Shown: positions 15,743-26,132, counted from the first letter of the stretch. The stretch is 39,158 bases of DNA from Streptacidiphilus carbonis (GCF_000787775.1 NZ_BBPM01000022.1:86122-125279), one strand, 5' to 3'. Made by a program: numbers and translations. The notes: a model not told the origin generated them from the sequence alone.

Positions 15743-17155
15743 TCAGGCTCGGACCTGCACCGGCCCGCGCGACCCCGCCGGAGCAGGATCGTCACCGGCG
15801 ACGGCGACGGTGACGCCGTCGGCGGCAGCGGCCTGCTGCAGGCCGACGCCTTTGGTCTCCTCGGCCCACAGCACGCAGACCAGCAGCCCGCAGGCGGTGA
15901 CCGCGGCGGCGATCAGCATGGTGGGCCCGGTGCCGAGCCCGGTGAGGGACAGCGGCAGCAGATAGGTGCCGACGGCGGCGCCGATGCGGCTCACCGAGGT
16001 GGCGAAGCCGACTGCGGTGGCCCGGACATGGGTGGGGAACAGCTCGTTGGGATAGGTCCAGTCGAGTACGTTCGCCCCGCCGCAGAAGAAGGCGTAGGCA
16101 CACAGCGCCAGCATGGCGATCGCGGCCGGAGCGGCCGGCCAGACGCCGAGCAGCGCCAGCGGCACGATCATCAGGGCGAAGGACCAGATGATGGTGGGCT
16201 TGCGCCCGTAGCTGTCGATGGTGCGCAGCGCCGGGTAGCAGCCGAGCAGGAAGACCAGGCTGACCGCGCCGGTGCCCAGGGTGTCCATGATGTTGCCGCC
16301 AGGCATCCCGAAGGACTCCAGGATCTGCGGGCCGAAGGTCAGCATCGCGAACAGCGGTCCGACCTGGCACAGGAAGAACAGTCCGCAGAACAGGGTGCGG
16401 CGCCGGTACTCGGTGCTGAACAGCTCCCTCACCCCGCTGAGCGCCAGCCGCTCGGACACCGGGGGCTCCCCGGCGAGCAGCTCCGCGGCGCTGACCTCGG
16501 CGCCCAGGTGCTTCCGCACCACGGTGACGGCCTCCTCGGTCCGGCCGTGCTGGGCCAGCCACAGCGGGGACTCCGGCGAGCCCCGCCGCACCAGCAGGAA
16601 GAACACGCACAGCAGGGCCGAGCTGGCCAGCATCCAGCGCCAGCTGTCGGCGCCGCCGAACTGCAGGAAGAGATAGCCGACGACGTAGGCGAGCACCGAG
16701 CCGGCGTACCAGGCGATGATCTGCTTGCCGAGCAGTCGGCCGCGGTCCCTGACCGGCAGCCACTCGGCCAGCAGGGAGGTGGCGATGGGGTAGTCGGCCG
16801 CGACGGCCATCCCCATCACCACCCGCAGTGCCACGATCATCCAGACGTCCTGGGCCCAGAAGGACGCCACCGAGCAGGCGATCATCACCAGCAGGTCGGC
16901 GGTGTACATCACCTCCCGCCCGATCTTGTCGGTGAGCACGCCGAAGACCGCACCACCGACGAACATGCCGATGAGTGCGGCCGCACCGATCAGGCTGACC
17001 TGCGCGGTGCTGAGTCCCAGTTGTGGCTTCATGCCGATGACGGCGACTCCGACGATGCTCAGGATGTATCCGTCGAGCAGCGGGCCGCCGGAACAGGCGA
17101 GGGCGAGACGTTTGTGGAAGGCGCTGTAGGGCGCGTTGTCGATCACTGTGGACAT
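15743..17155 (-). CDS. MFS transporter, sugar-porter / metabolite:H+ symporter type
   Basis: The 470-residue protein has about 12 membrane helices in two sets of six. The MFS signature between helices 2 and 3 reads GVLTDKIGRE, and the second-half equivalent is DSYGRKP. The YPNELFPTHVRATAVGF segment is typical of sugar-porter and aromatic-acid/niacin-type symporters (NiaP/PcaK-like). The substrate cannot be told. The start is the ATG at 17155, with GGAGG 12 bases upstream. The AT-rich upstream stretch (17185-17240), unusual in this window, probably holds its promoter; minus-strand TATGGT is a -10 candidate. The C terminus is a variable Ala/Gly/Pro tail. It stands alone and divergent from folC. 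Confidence 0.9.
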   Translation of the reverse strand: MSTVIDNAPYSAFHKRLALACSGGPLLDGYILSIVGVAVIGMKPQLGLSTAQVSLIGAAALIGMFVGGAVFGVLTDKIGREVMYTADLLVMIACSVASFWAQDVWMIVALRVVMGMAVAADYPIATSLLAEWLPVRDRGRLLGKQIIAWYAGSVLAYVVGYLFLQFGGADSWRWMLASSALLCVFFLLVRRGSPESPLWLAQHGRTEEAVTVVRKHLGAEVSAAELLAGEPPVSERLALSGVRELFSTEYRRRTLFCGLFFLCQVGPLFAMLTFGPQILESFGMPGGNIMDTLGTGAVSLVFLLGCYPALRTIDSYGRKPTIIWSFALMIVPLALLGVWPAAPAAIAMLALCAYAFFCGGANVLDWTYPNELFPTHVRATAVGFATSVSRIGAAVGTYLLPLSLTGLGTGPTMLIAAAVTACGLLVCVLWAEETKGVGLQQAAAADGVTVAVAGDDPAPAGSRGPVQVRA

Positions 17156-17278
17156 AGGTCTGGAATACCTCCAGCCCGTGACCATACGGCGACAAAAGTT
17201 GATTAGGCCAAATATGAACTCAAACCAGGATCTACGTCACAAACCCATGGCAGTTCCCGTGCCCCGTCCGCAGCTCCG

Positions 17279-17284
17279 TAGACT
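17279..17284 (+). promoter_or_regulatory. Probable -10 box of folC (leaderless)
   Basis: TAGACT ends 6 bases before the folC GTG. No purine-rich ribosome site lies between, so transcription probably begins at the start codon. No strong -35 is seen. Confidence 0.45.
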
Positions 17285-17290
17285 GACGGC

Positions 17291-18691
17291 GTGAGCGACG
17301 CATCCAGCACCACCCCGCAGCCCGACGCCGACGCGACCTCGGCCGATCCCGTGATCGCGATGCGCGCCGTGGAGGCGGAGCTGACCGCGCGCTGGCCGGA
17401 GACCCAGCTCGAACCCTCGCTGGACCGGATCACCGCGCTGATGGACATCCTGGGCCAGCCCCAGCGCGCGTACCCCTCGATCCATATCACCGGTACCAAC
17501 GGCAAGACCAGCACCGCCCGGATGATCGAGCAGCTGCTGCGCCACTTCGAGCTGCGCACCGGCCGCTACACCAGCCCGCACGTGGAGTCGGTGACCGAGC
17601 GGATCAGCCTGGACGGTGAGCCGATCAGCCCCGAGCTGTTCGTCCACACCTACCGCGACATCGAGCCGTACATCGGCATGGTCGACGCCGCGCAGCCGAT
17701 CCGGATGTCCTTCTTCGAGATCCTCACCGGGATGGCCTACGCCGCGTTCGCCGAGGCGCCGGTGGACGTCGCCGTGGTCGAGGTCGGCATGGGCGGCTCC
17801 TGGGACGCCACCAATGTGATCGAGGCACCGGTCGCGGTGATCACCCCGATCTCGCTGGACCACACCGACAAGCTCGGCGACACGCCCGGTGAGATCGCCG
17901 GGGAGAAGTCCGGGATCATCAAGAAGGGCGCCCTGGCGGTGGTGGCCCAGCAGCCGCTGGACGCCGCCGAGGTGATCCTGCGGCGCGCCGTGGAGAACGA
18001 CGCCGTGGTCGCCCGCGAGGGCATGGAGTTCGGCGTGGTGCACCGCGACGTCGCGGTCGGCGGCCAGCTGCTGACCCTGCGCGGCATCTCCGGCCACGAG
18101 TACACCGAGGTCTTCATCCCGCTGCACGGCGCGCACCAGGCGCAGAACGCCGCGCTGGCGCTGGCCGCGGTCGAGGGCTTCTTCGGCGTCGGCGCCGCGC
18201 ACGAGCAGCCGCTGGACCTCGACAAGGTCCGCGCCGCCTTCTCCGGGGTCAGCTCCCCGGGCCGGCTTGAGGTGGTCCGCCGCAGCCCGACCATCGTGCT
18301 GGACGCCGCGCACAACCCGGCCGGGGCCCGGGTCACCGCCGACGCCATCGGTGAGTCCTTCGGCTTCACCCGGCTGATCGGGGTGATCGGCACCAGTGGC
18401 GACAAGGATTCCAGCGGACTGCTGGAGGCGCTGGAGCCGGTCCTCGCCGAGGTCGTGATCACCCAGAACTCGACCCAGCGGGCCACCTCCATCGACCGGC
18501 TCGCCGAACAGGCGGTCGACATCTTCGGCTCGGACCGGGTGCTGGTGGAGACCCGACTGGACGACGCCATCGACGCCGCGGTGACCCTGGCCGAGGAGGA
18601 GGGCGACCTCGGCGGCTCCGGCGTCCTGGTCACCGGTTCGATCATCACCGTGGGCGAGGCCCGCATCCTGCTCAGCCGCAACCGTCGCTGA
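17291..18691 (+). CDS. folC: Folylpolyglutamate synthase / dihydrofolate synthase
   Basis: FolC joins glutamate to dihydropteroate and folates, trapping cofactors in the cell. It has 466 residues. The ATP-binding loop is ITGTNGKTSTARM (about 64-76). The family also shows TSPHVESVTERI, the Mur-ligase-like HTDKLGDTPGEIAGEKSGIIK region, and DAAHNPAGAR in the C-terminal glutamate-ligase domain. The GTG at 17291 leaves a ~40-residue variable leader before the conserved ELTARWPETQLEPSLDRI. DUF4233 and then ndk follow in the same direction, as in other actinobacteria. It is probably transcribed from its own leaderless promoter. Confidence 0.95.
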   Translation: MSDASSTTPQPDADATSADPVIAMRAVEAELTARWPETQLEPSLDRITALMDILGQPQRAYPSIHITGTNGKTSTARMIEQLLRHFELRTGRYTSPHVESVTERISLDGEPISPELFVHTYRDIEPYIGMVDAAQPIRMSFFEILTGMAYAAFAEAPVDVAVVEVGMGGSWDATNVIEAPVAVITPISLDHTDKLGDTPGEIAGEKSGIIKKGALAVVAQQPLDAAEVILRRAVENDAVVAREGMEFGVVHRDVAVGGQLLTLRGISGHEYTEVFIPLHGAHQAQNAALALAAVEGFFGVGAAHEQPLDLDKVRAAFSGVSSPGRLEVVRRSPTIVLDAAHNPAGARVTADAIGESFGFTRLIGVIGTSGDKDSSGLLEALEPVLAEVVITQNSTQRATSIDRLAEQAVDIFGSDRVLVETRLDDAIDAAVTLAEEEGDLGGSGVLVTGSIITVGEARILLSRNRR

Positions 18692-18762
18692 CCCGCCTCT
18701 CTGCCCCGCCGACCGCCGCTGAACCGAGAACACCACTGCCCGTCCGCCCCGAAAGGCCTCCC

Positions 18763-19095
18763 GTGCGCACCCTCTGCTCGTCCACACTCATCGCCGAGGC
18801 GATGGTGGTCGGCTTCGCCGCTCTGGTCGCGATGCATCTGTCCCATGTCTCCTCGACGACGCTGTGGACGGTCTGCGGAGCCGCGATGGCCCTGTGCGTG
18901 CTGCTCTGCGGTGTCATCACCAGGCCGGGCATGGTGGCCGTCGGCTGGGTGCTCCAGTTGGCGCTGATCGCCAGCGGCGCGGTCGTGGGGATGATGTACG
19001 GACTCGGTGTCATCTTTGCGGCGCTCTGGTGGGCGTCCGTCCACTACGGCCGAAAGATTGACATCATCAAAACGGCACGTGCACAGGCGAGCTGA
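18763..19095 (+). CDS. DUF4233 membrane protein
   Basis: A 110-residue protein with about four membrane helices (residues roughly 8-26, 33-52, 56-75 and 78-93) and the basic cytoplasmic tail HYGRKIDIIKTARAQAS. DUF4233 proteins stand directly behind folC in most actinobacteria; their role is unknown. The start is a GTG at 18763 with GAAAGG upstream, 71 bases after folC. No terminator lies between, so an operon is likely. The conserved placement suggests, but does not prove, a link to folate or nucleotide metabolism. Confidence 0.9.
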   Translation: MRTLCSSTLIAEAMVVGFAALVAMHLSHVSSTTLWTVCGAAMALCVLLCGVITRPGMVAVGWVLQLALIASGAVVGMMYGLGVIFAALWWASVHYGRKIDIIKTARAQAS

Positions 19096-19108
19096 GGTCC
19101 ACCTGGCG

Positions 19109-19138
19109 TTCGAAGGCCGCGGCCGTCTCGGGTAGGCT
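19109..19138 (+). promoter_or_regulatory. Candidate promoter of ndk
   Basis: TTCGAA (19109-19114), an 18-base spacer and TAGGCT (19133-19138). The -10 is good and the -35 imperfect. It would give a ~55-base leader containing the CGGAG ribosome site. Confidence 0.45.
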
Positions 19139-19199
19139 CGCCGCACCCTCCCTTCTTGTTCTTCCACCCGTTCGGCTCGACCCCCCTCGGAGCACCGCC

Positions 19200-19613
19200 A
19201 TGCCGCAGCGCACCCTCGTCCTCCTGAAGCCCGACGCCACCCGACGGGGACTCGTCGGCGAGATCATCGGCCGGATCGAGCGCAAGGCGAACTGGACCCT
19301 CGCCGCGATGGAGCTCCGCACCCTGGACACCGCCACGCTGGAGCAGCACTACGGCGAGCACATCGGCAAGCCGTTCTACGAGCCGCTGATGGAGTTCATG
19401 GCCTCCGGCCCGGTGGTGGCGCTGATCGTGGAGGGTGAGAGTGTGATCGAGGGCGTCCGCGCGCTGGCCGGCAAGACCAACCCGCTGGAGGCCGGCCCCG
19501 GCACCATCCGCGGCGACTACGCCACCATCACCAGGGAGAACCTGATCCACGCCTCGGACTCGGAGGAGTCCGCCGAGCGCGAGATCAAGATCTTCTTCCC
19601 CGGGATCGGCTGA
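19200..19613 (+). CDS. ndk: Nucleoside diphosphate kinase
   Basis: Ndk moves the gamma phosphate between nucleoside triphosphates and diphosphates through a phospho-histidine. The 137-residue protein begins with RTLVLLKPDATRRG. It carries the NPLEAGPGTIRGDYA loop and the active-site stretch NLIHASDSEESAEREI with the catalytic His. Length is normal for the small bacterial form. The ATG at 19200 follows CGGAG by about 8 bases. The mre operon starts about 190 bases downstream with no clear terminator between. Confidence 0.97.
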   Translation: MPQRTLVLLKPDATRRGLVGEIIGRIERKANWTLAAMELRTLDTATLEQHYGEHIGKPFYEPLMEFMASGPVVALIVEGESVIEGVRALAGKTNPLEAGPGTIRGDYATITRENLIHASDSEESAEREIKIFFPGIG

Positions 19614-19748
19614 CGTACCGTCGCGTTCGGCCCCCGTCGGAACTGCCCGGAACTGAGCAGCCGACACCAGCGTCCCAATAGCAGGAAATGTGATCGTCTG
19701 CCCCGACAATGGCAGAGGGTCCGCCGTCACCCTCAGTGTGTATTTGGC

Positions 19749-19754
19749 TACCAT
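19749..19754 (+). promoter_or_regulatory. Possible -10 box of the mre operon
   Basis: TACCAT fits TANNNT and lies 52 bases before the mreB ATG. GTCACC, about 18 bases upstream, is a weak -35. This is the only promoter-like match in the 193-base ndk-mreB gap. Confidence 0.3.
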
Positions 19755-19806
19755 GGGGGCGGCCCGCCGCCCCAACCCCTCGACCTCGGGAAGGCCCCGC
19801 ATACCC

Positions 19807-20844
<1,038 letters not shown>

Positions 20845-20925
20845 CCCCGGCGCGGCACCGCCGCAGGACCTGACGCCGGCTCACAACGACGCTCACCACG
20901 ACAGCGAAGGGCACCGCCGAGGACC

Positions 20926-21864
20926 GTGAGGGACACACGAGAGAGCCGGCTGCTGCTGGTCCTGCTGATCGCGGTGGCGTTCGCGCTGATCACCGTGGAC
21001 ATCCGGGGCGGTGACAACTCTCCGCTGAACGGGCCGAGGAATGTCGCGGCCTCGGTCCTGGGGCCGGTCGAGAGCGGGGTGTCCGGCATGGTCAACCCGG
21101 TCGCCGACACCGTCCACTCGGTGACCGACGCCAGCAGGCAGCACAACCGGATCAGCGCTCTGGAACAGCAGAACCTGCAGCTCAAGCAGCAGCTGAGCAG
21201 CTCCGACCTGGCGCACGGTCAGTCCACCGAGCTGAGCCGGATGCTCGGTGCGGCCGGTGCGGGCCAGTACACCGTGAAGGCCGCCCAGGTGGTGGCGATC
21301 GGCGCGGCCCAGGGCTTCTCCTGGACCGTGACCATCGACATCGGCAGCAACGACGGCATCAAGCGCGACATGACCGTCATCAACGGCGACGGCCTGGTCG
21401 GCCGGATCACCACGGTCGGACCGACCACCTCCACCGTGCTGCTGGCCAGCGACCCGGGCTTCTCGGTCGGCACCCGGATGGAGGGCAGCGGCGAGGTGGG
21501 CGTCGCCACCGGCGAGGGCACCGGACCGCTGCGGGTGGAGCTGCTCAGCGCGCAGGCCGTGGTGAAGGCGGGGGACCGGCTGGTGACCTTCGGTTCGCAG
21601 AACGACCGCCCGTTCGTCCCGGGCGTCCCGGTCGGCACGGTGACCAAGGTGGAGAACGACCCGGGGCAGCTGACCCGCACCGTGCTGGTCAAACCCTTCG
21701 TCAACTTCACCAGCCTGGACCTGGTCGGCGTGGTGGTCCAGCCGCCGGCCACCGACCCCAGGGACGCCGTGCTGCCGCCCAAGCCGGCGCCGGCCAAGGC
21801 CGCCACCGCGGCCACCGGCTCCACCCCCTCAACGAGTAAGCCCGCCAACGGGAAGGCCCACTAG
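20926..21864 (+). CDS. mreC: Rod-shape protein MreC
   Basis: MreC links MreB filaments to periplasmic wall enzymes. The 312 residues comprise a short inside tail, one membrane helix (about 9-26, LLLVLLIAVAFALITV), a coiled coil (about 68-90, ISALEQQNLQLKQQLSSSDL), and the double beta-barrel domain (VVAIGAAQGFSWTVTIDIGSNDGI onward). It ends in an Ala/Pro/Thr-rich tail (from about 285) absent from E. coli MreC. The start is the GTG at 20926 after AGGACC. The gap to mreB is 81 bases and mreD begins 4 bases after its stop, so translation is coupled. Confidence 0.95.
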   Translation: MRDTRESRLLLVLLIAVAFALITVDIRGGDNSPLNGPRNVAASVLGPVESGVSGMVNPVADTVHSVTDASRQHNRISALEQQNLQLKQQLSSSDLAHGQSTELSRMLGAAGAGQYTVKAAQVVAIGAAQGFSWTVTIDIGSNDGIKRDMTVINGDGLVGRITTVGPTTSTVLLASDPGFSVGTRMEGSGEVGVATGEGTGPLRVELLSAQAVVKAGDRLVTFGSQNDRPFVPGVPVGTVTKVENDPGQLTRTVLVKPFVNFTSLDLVGVVVQPPATDPRDAVLPPKPAPAKAATAATGSTPSTSKPANGKAH

Positions 21865-21868
21865 TCCC

Positions 21869-22570
21869 ATGTGGCTGCACCGCATCCTGCTCTCCACCGT
21901 GCTGGTCGTCGTCGCCCTGGTCGCCCAGGTGAGCGTCCTCGCCAGGCTCGGGCTGCCCGGCGCCGTGCCCGACCTGATGCTGCTGGTGGTGATAGGGCTC
22001 GCGCTGGTGTACGGGCCGCAGAGCGGCTGCCTGGTCGGCTTCGGCGCCGGACTGCTCGCGGACCTGGCACCGCCCTCGGACCACGCGGTGGGCCGCTACG
22101 CGCTGGTGCTGTGCATCCTCGGCTACGCGGCCGGGCTGCTGCGGCCGGAGAGCGGCCAGATCCGCTCGGTGCTGACGCCGCTGCTGGTGGTCGCCGGGGC
22201 GGCGTTCACCGCGACCCTGCTCTACGCCGGAGTCGGCGCGCTGGTCGGCGACTCGGCGGCGCGCCATGTCGGCATCGGCGGCCTGCTGACCACCTCGGTG
22301 ATCTACGACGTGCTGCTGGCGCCGTTCGTCGTGCCCGGGGTGATGGCGCTGGCCAGACGGTCGATCGCGGTGCCGGTCAGCAGCGGCGGCGGCACCGCGG
22401 GGTCCGGCAGCGGCGGCCCGCAGAAGCCGGCCAAGGCCGGGCTGGGCCGGCGGGGCTCGATGTTCGGCCACAGCGGCAGCCGCAGCGGCGGCAGCGCGGG
22501 CCTGGGCACCGTGTCCGGCTTCGGCGGCTCGCGGTCCGGACGCACGAAGATCAAGACCAGCAGCAAGTAG
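21869..22570 (+). CDS. mreD: Rod-shape membrane protein MreD with extended C-terminal tail
   Basis: MreD is the small polytopic partner of MreC. Of 233 residues, the first ~165 form about five membrane helices with the family stretches LPGAVPDLMLLVVIGLALVYG and GFGAGLLADLAPPSDHAVG. The last ~60 are a Gly/Ser-rich, basic, low-complexity tail (GSGSGGPQKPAKAG onward) ending TKIKTSSK. The ATG at 21869 is 4 bases past mreC. The tail is longer than in non-actinomycete MreD (~160 residues) and is probably cytoplasmic and disordered. mrdA follows after 45 bases. Confidence 0.93.
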   Translation: MWLHRILLSTVLVVVALVAQVSVLARLGLPGAVPDLMLLVVIGLALVYGPQSGCLVGFGAGLLADLAPPSDHAVGRYALVLCILGYAAGLLRPESGQIRSVLTPLLVVAGAAFTATLLYAGVGALVGDSAARHVGIGGLLTTSVIYDVLLAPFVVPGVMALARRSIAVPVSSGGGTAGSGSGGPQKPAKAGLGRRGSMFGHSGSRSGGSAGLGTVSGFGGSRSGRTKIKTSSK

Positions 22571-22615
22571 AGCGGCAAGTAGAGCAAAAGACCCCCAGGG
22601 GCGGGAAGCATACCC

Positions 22616-24841
22616 ATGACCAACATCCCGCAGACCGGCCGCACCGGCCGGGTGACCGGGCGCCTGCTGATCCTCCAGGTCCTCGTGCTGTCGCTGCTGG
22701 CGACGCTGGGCGGACGGCTCTGGTACCTGCAGATCCGCAACGGGCAGGAGTACCAGGACCAGGCCTCGTCCAACCACATCCGCACGGTGATGGTGCCGGC
22801 CGTGCGCGGCGAGATCCTGGACGCCAACGGCAAGCCGCTGGCCGACAACGAGACCCAGCTGGTGGTCTCGGTCAGCCGCACCTCGCTGCTGCAGCAGAAG
22901 GACGGCGGCAAGGCGGTGCTGGACCGGCTGGCCCAGGTGCTCGGCATGACGCCCGCCGCGGTCCACGACAAGGTCCGGCTCTGCGACGCCAAGACCCCGC
23001 AGCCCTGCTGGAACGGCTCGCCCTACCAGCCGATCCCGGTCACCGAGAAGGCGACCACCCAGCAGGCCATGCAGATCATGGAGCGCCGCGAGGAGTTCCC
23101 CGGGGTGACCGCCGACCCCACCGCGGTCCGCACCTACCCGGCGCCCAGCGGCGCCAACGCGGCCCAGGTGCTCGGCTACCTCTCCCCGGTCACCCAGGAC
23201 GAGATCACCGCCGCGACCGGCGCCGACGGCAAGTCCACCTACGCCGCCTCCGACCAGATCGGCCGCTCCGGACTGGAGTCGGTGTACGACAGCGCCCTGC
23301 GCGGCAAGCCCGGCACCGACAACCTGGAGGTCGACAACCTCGGCCGGGTCCAGGGCACCGCCGGCGGCACCGCGGCCCAGCCCGGCGACGACGTGGTGAC
23401 AAGCGTCGACGCGCGGATCCAGGGCATCGCCGAGACACAGCTCCAGCAGGCGCTGGTGACCCTGCGGAAGTCCTACGACCCGGTCACCCACGAGAACTTC
23501 AAGGCCGACTCCGGCGCGGTCGTGGTCATGGACGTGCACACCGGGCGGGTGGTGGCGATGGCCAGTGCGCCGACCTTCAACCCCAACATCTGGAGCGGCG
23601 GCATCTCCGCCACCGACTACAAGGCGCTGACCAGCAACTCCTCCGACTTCCCGCTGCTGAACCGGGCCATACAGGGTCAGAGCGCCCCCGGGTCGACCTT
23701 CAAGGTGGTGACCACCTCCGGGGCGATCAACGCGGGCTACAGCTACGACGACACCTTCCCCTGCACCTCCTCGATGACCATCGGCGGCCGGGTGTTCAAG
23801 AACTTCGAGGGCGAGAACTTCGGCGCGATCAACCTGTCGAAGGCCCTGGAGGTGTCCTGCGACACCGTCTTCTACAACATCGCCTACCAGCAGTGGCTCA
23901 AGGACGGCGGCACCAAGCCCAAGGCGCCCGCCGACTGGCTCTACAAGGCGGCGCACCAGTTCGGCCTGGGCGCCCGGACCGGCATCGACCTCCCCAGCGA
24001 GGCCTCCGGACGGGTCCCGGACCGGGCCTGGCACCAGGCGTACTACAACGCCATGAAGGACACCTGGTGCAAGCAGGCGAAGAGCGGCAAGGACGACTAC
24101 GCCACCGCCATCGCCAAGGAGGACTGCATCGACTTCGCCACCCTGCGCGCCGGTGACGAGGTCAACTACGCCATCGGCCAGGGAGACACCCTGGTCACCC
24201 CGATCCAGATGGCCCGGATCTACTCGGCGCTGGCCAACGGCGGGACGCTGTACCAGCCGCAGATCGCCAAGGCCGTGGTCTCGCCGACCGGGAAGGTCGT
24301 CAGTAACCTCAAGCCGGTGGTCCAGGGCAAGCTGCCGGACAGCCAGCGCACCATCCAGTACATCGACCAGGCCACCGCCAACGTCGTCACCTCGGGTACG
24401 GCGGCCTGGAAGTTCCAGGGCTGGCCGCAGGACAAGATCGCCCTGCACGCCAAGACCGGTACCGCCGAGGTCGTCGGCAAGCAGACCACGTCCTGGTTCG
24501 ACACCTACACCAAGGACTACGCCGTCATCATGACCATCTCCCAGGGCGGTACCGGTTCGGGCGGCGCCGGGCCGGCCGTGCGCAACATCTACAACGCGCT
24601 GTACGGGATCCAGCCGGACAACAGCATCGACCCCAAGAAGGCGCTGCTGCCGACCCCGCAGACCCAGCTGCCGACCTTCCACGCCGACGGCAGCGTCACC
24701 CAGGCCCAGCAGACCGCCTACACCGTGGCCGCCGCCGGGGGGACGCTCTCCCCGGCCACCCCGCTGGCGCCTACCGCCCCGCTGCCCGCCGCCCCGCTCG
24801 CCGCCTTCGGGCTCACTCCCGAGCGGCGGGTGCCGGCATGA
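22616..24841 (+). CDS. mrdA: Penicillin-binding protein 2, class B transpeptidase
   Basis: PBP2 cross-links peptidoglycan made by RodA during elongation. It has 741 residues: an N-terminal membrane anchor (about 17-38), a pedestal/dimerisation domain (DQASSNHIRTVMVPAVRGEI, the usual R-G-x-I-x-D motif reading RGEILDANG), and the transpeptidase domain. The three active-site motifs are STFK at 360-363, SCD at 414-416 (the SxD form typical of PBP2) and KTG at 613-615. The C terminus is an Ala/Pro tail. The ATG at 22616 comes after GCGGGAAGC. Its final ATGA overlaps the rodA start. An insertion around 465-505 with two cysteines (DTWCKQ and KEDCID) may form a disulphide. Confidence 0.95.
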   Translation: MTNIPQTGRTGRVTGRLLILQVLVLSLLATLGGRLWYLQIRNGQEYQDQASSNHIRTVMVPAVRGEILDANGKPLADNETQLVVSVSRTSLLQQKDGGKAVLDRLAQVLGMTPAAVHDKVRLCDAKTPQPCWNGSPYQPIPVTEKATTQQAMQIMERREEFPGVTADPTAVRTYPAPSGANAAQVLGYLSPVTQDEITAATGADGKSTYAASDQIGRSGLESVYDSALRGKPGTDNLEVDNLGRVQGTAGGTAAQPGDDVVTSVDARIQGIAETQLQQALVTLRKSYDPVTHENFKADSGAVVVMDVHTGRVVAMASAPTFNPNIWSGGISATDYKALTSNSSDFPLLNRAIQGQSAPGSTFKVVTTSGAINAGYSYDDTFPCTSSMTIGGRVFKNFEGENFGAINLSKALEVSCDTVFYNIAYQQWLKDGGTKPKAPADWLYKAAHQFGLGARTGIDLPSEASGRVPDRAWHQAYYNAMKDTWCKQAKSGKDDYATAIAKEDCIDFATLRAGDEVNYAIGQGDTLVTPIQMARIYSALANGGTLYQPQIAKAVVSPTGKVVSNLKPVVQGKLPDSQRTIQYIDQATANVVTSGTAAWKFQGWPQDKIALHAKTGTAEVVGKQTTSWFDTYTKDYAVIMTISQGGTGSGGAGPAVRNIYNALYGIQPDNSIDPKKALLPTPQTQLPTFHADGSVTQAQQTAYTVAAAGGTLSPATPLAPTAPLPAAPLAAFGLTPERRVPA

Positions 24842-26058
24842 CCGCCCCGGGAAGCTGGAGCGCCGGCGCAGGCTACCGCGCGGCCCGCTACGCGCCGCGC
24901 CGCGGCACCGTCGGCCGGCTGATCGCCCGGGACTCCCCGCTGCGGCGGATGGACTGGATCCTGGCGCTGGCCGCGCTGGCGCTGTCCGGCATCGGCGCGC
25001 TGCTGGTCTGGTCGGCCACCCGCAGCCGCACCGAGATCAACCACGGCGACCCGCAGTACTTCCTGATCCGCCATCTGATGAACCTGGCCATCGGCCTGGG
25101 CCTGTGCGTCGGCGTGGTGCTGCTGGGCCACCACCGGCTGCGCACCATCGCGCCGGTGGTCTACCTGCTGGCCGTGCTCGGCGTACTGGCCGTGCTCAGC
25201 CCGCTGGGCTCGACCGTCAACGGCGCGCACTCCTGGATCGTGCTGGGCGGCGGCTTCTCGGTGCAGCCCTCCGAGTTCTGCAAGATCGCGATCATCCTCG
25301 GCATGGCCACCCTGATGTCGGCGCGGGTGGACGCGGGGGAGCGGGCCTTCCCCGACGACCGCTCCATCGTCCAGGCGCTGGCGCTGGCCGCGGTCCCGAT
25401 CGGGATCGTGCTGCTGATGCCCGACCTGGGCTCCACCATGGTCATGGTGGTGATCATCCTCGGCCTGCTGCTGGCCTCCGGCGCGCCCAAGCGCTGGCTG
25501 TTCGGCCTGATCGTGGTCGGCGGCGCGGGCGCCTTCGTCGTGGTCCAGCTGCATGTGCTGAAGCAGTATCAGATCGCCCGCTTCGCGGCCTTCGCCGACC
25601 CCGCGCTGGACCCGTCCGGCGTGGGCTACAACACCGCCCAGGCCAGGATCGCCATCGGCTCCGGCGGACTGCTCGGCAAGGGCCTGTTCCACGGTACCCA
25701 GACCACCGGCCAGTTCGTCCCCGAGCAGCAGACCGACTTCGTCTTCACCGTCGCCGGCGAGGAGCTGGGCTTCCTCGGCGCCGGCCTGATCATCCTGCTG
25801 CTGGGCGTGGTGCTCTGGCGGGCCTGCCGGATCGCCCGGCAGGCCAACGACCTCTACAGCACCATCGTCGCGGCCGGCGTGGTCGCCTGGTTCGGCTTCC
25901 AGGGCTTCGAGAACATCGGGATGACCCTGGGCATCATGCCGGTGGCCGGCATCCCGTTGCCCTTCGTCAGCTACGGCGGCTCCTCGATGTTCGCCATCTG
26001 GGTGGGCATCGGCCTGCTCCAGTCGGTCAAGATGCAGCGGTCGATGACGGCGGGATAG
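24838..26058 (+). CDS. rodA: RodA, SEDS-family peptidoglycan glycosyltransferase
   Basis: RodA polymerises lipid II and partners PBP2. The 406-residue protein has ten or so membrane helices after a ~38-residue Arg-rich inside tail. SEDS landmarks are GAHSWIVLGGGFSVQPSEFCK, MPDLGSTMV, the large outside loop with DPALDPSGVGYN and ARIAIGSGGLLGKGLF, DFVFTVAGEELGF, and GIPLPFVSYGGSS near the end. The ATG at 24838 overlaps the mrdA stop (ATGA), so translation is coupled. It corresponds to the gene called sfr in S. coelicolor, as I recall. No clear terminator follows. Confidence 0.95.
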   Translation: MTAPGSWSAGAGYRAARYAPRRGTVGRLIARDSPLRRMDWILALAALALSGIGALLVWSATRSRTEINHGDPQYFLIRHLMNLAIGLGLCVGVVLLGHHRLRTIAPVVYLLAVLGVLAVLSPLGSTVNGAHSWIVLGGGFSVQPSEFCKIAIILGMATLMSARVDAGERAFPDDRSIVQALALAAVPIGIVLLMPDLGSTMVMVVIILGLLLASGAPKRWLFGLIVVGGAGAFVVVQLHVLKQYQIARFAAFADPALDPSGVGYNTAQARIAIGSGGLLGKGLFHGTQTTGQFVPEQQTDFVFTVAGEELGFLGAGLIILLLGVVLWRACRIARQANDLYSTIVAAGVVAWFGFQGFENIGMTLGIMPVAGIPLPFVSYGGSSMFAIWVGIGLLQSVKMQRSMTAG

Positions 26059-26132
26059 CGGTCCCCGGCTGCGCGCCCAGCCAGGCGGATGCCGTGCGTT
26101 CCGAAGGACCCCGCGCCTCCCAGTAGGCATGT

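Noticed and set aside
15713-17206. A 497-codon plus-strand frame over the MFS gene
   Set aside because: It reads as a Gly/Gln/His/Arg-rich antisense product without domains or a ribosome site. The minus-strand frame has twelve membrane helices and MFS motifs.
21707-24682. A 991-codon minus-strand frame opposite mreD and mrdA
   Set aside because: It is an antisense shadow; PBP2 and MreD motifs on the plus strand are complete.
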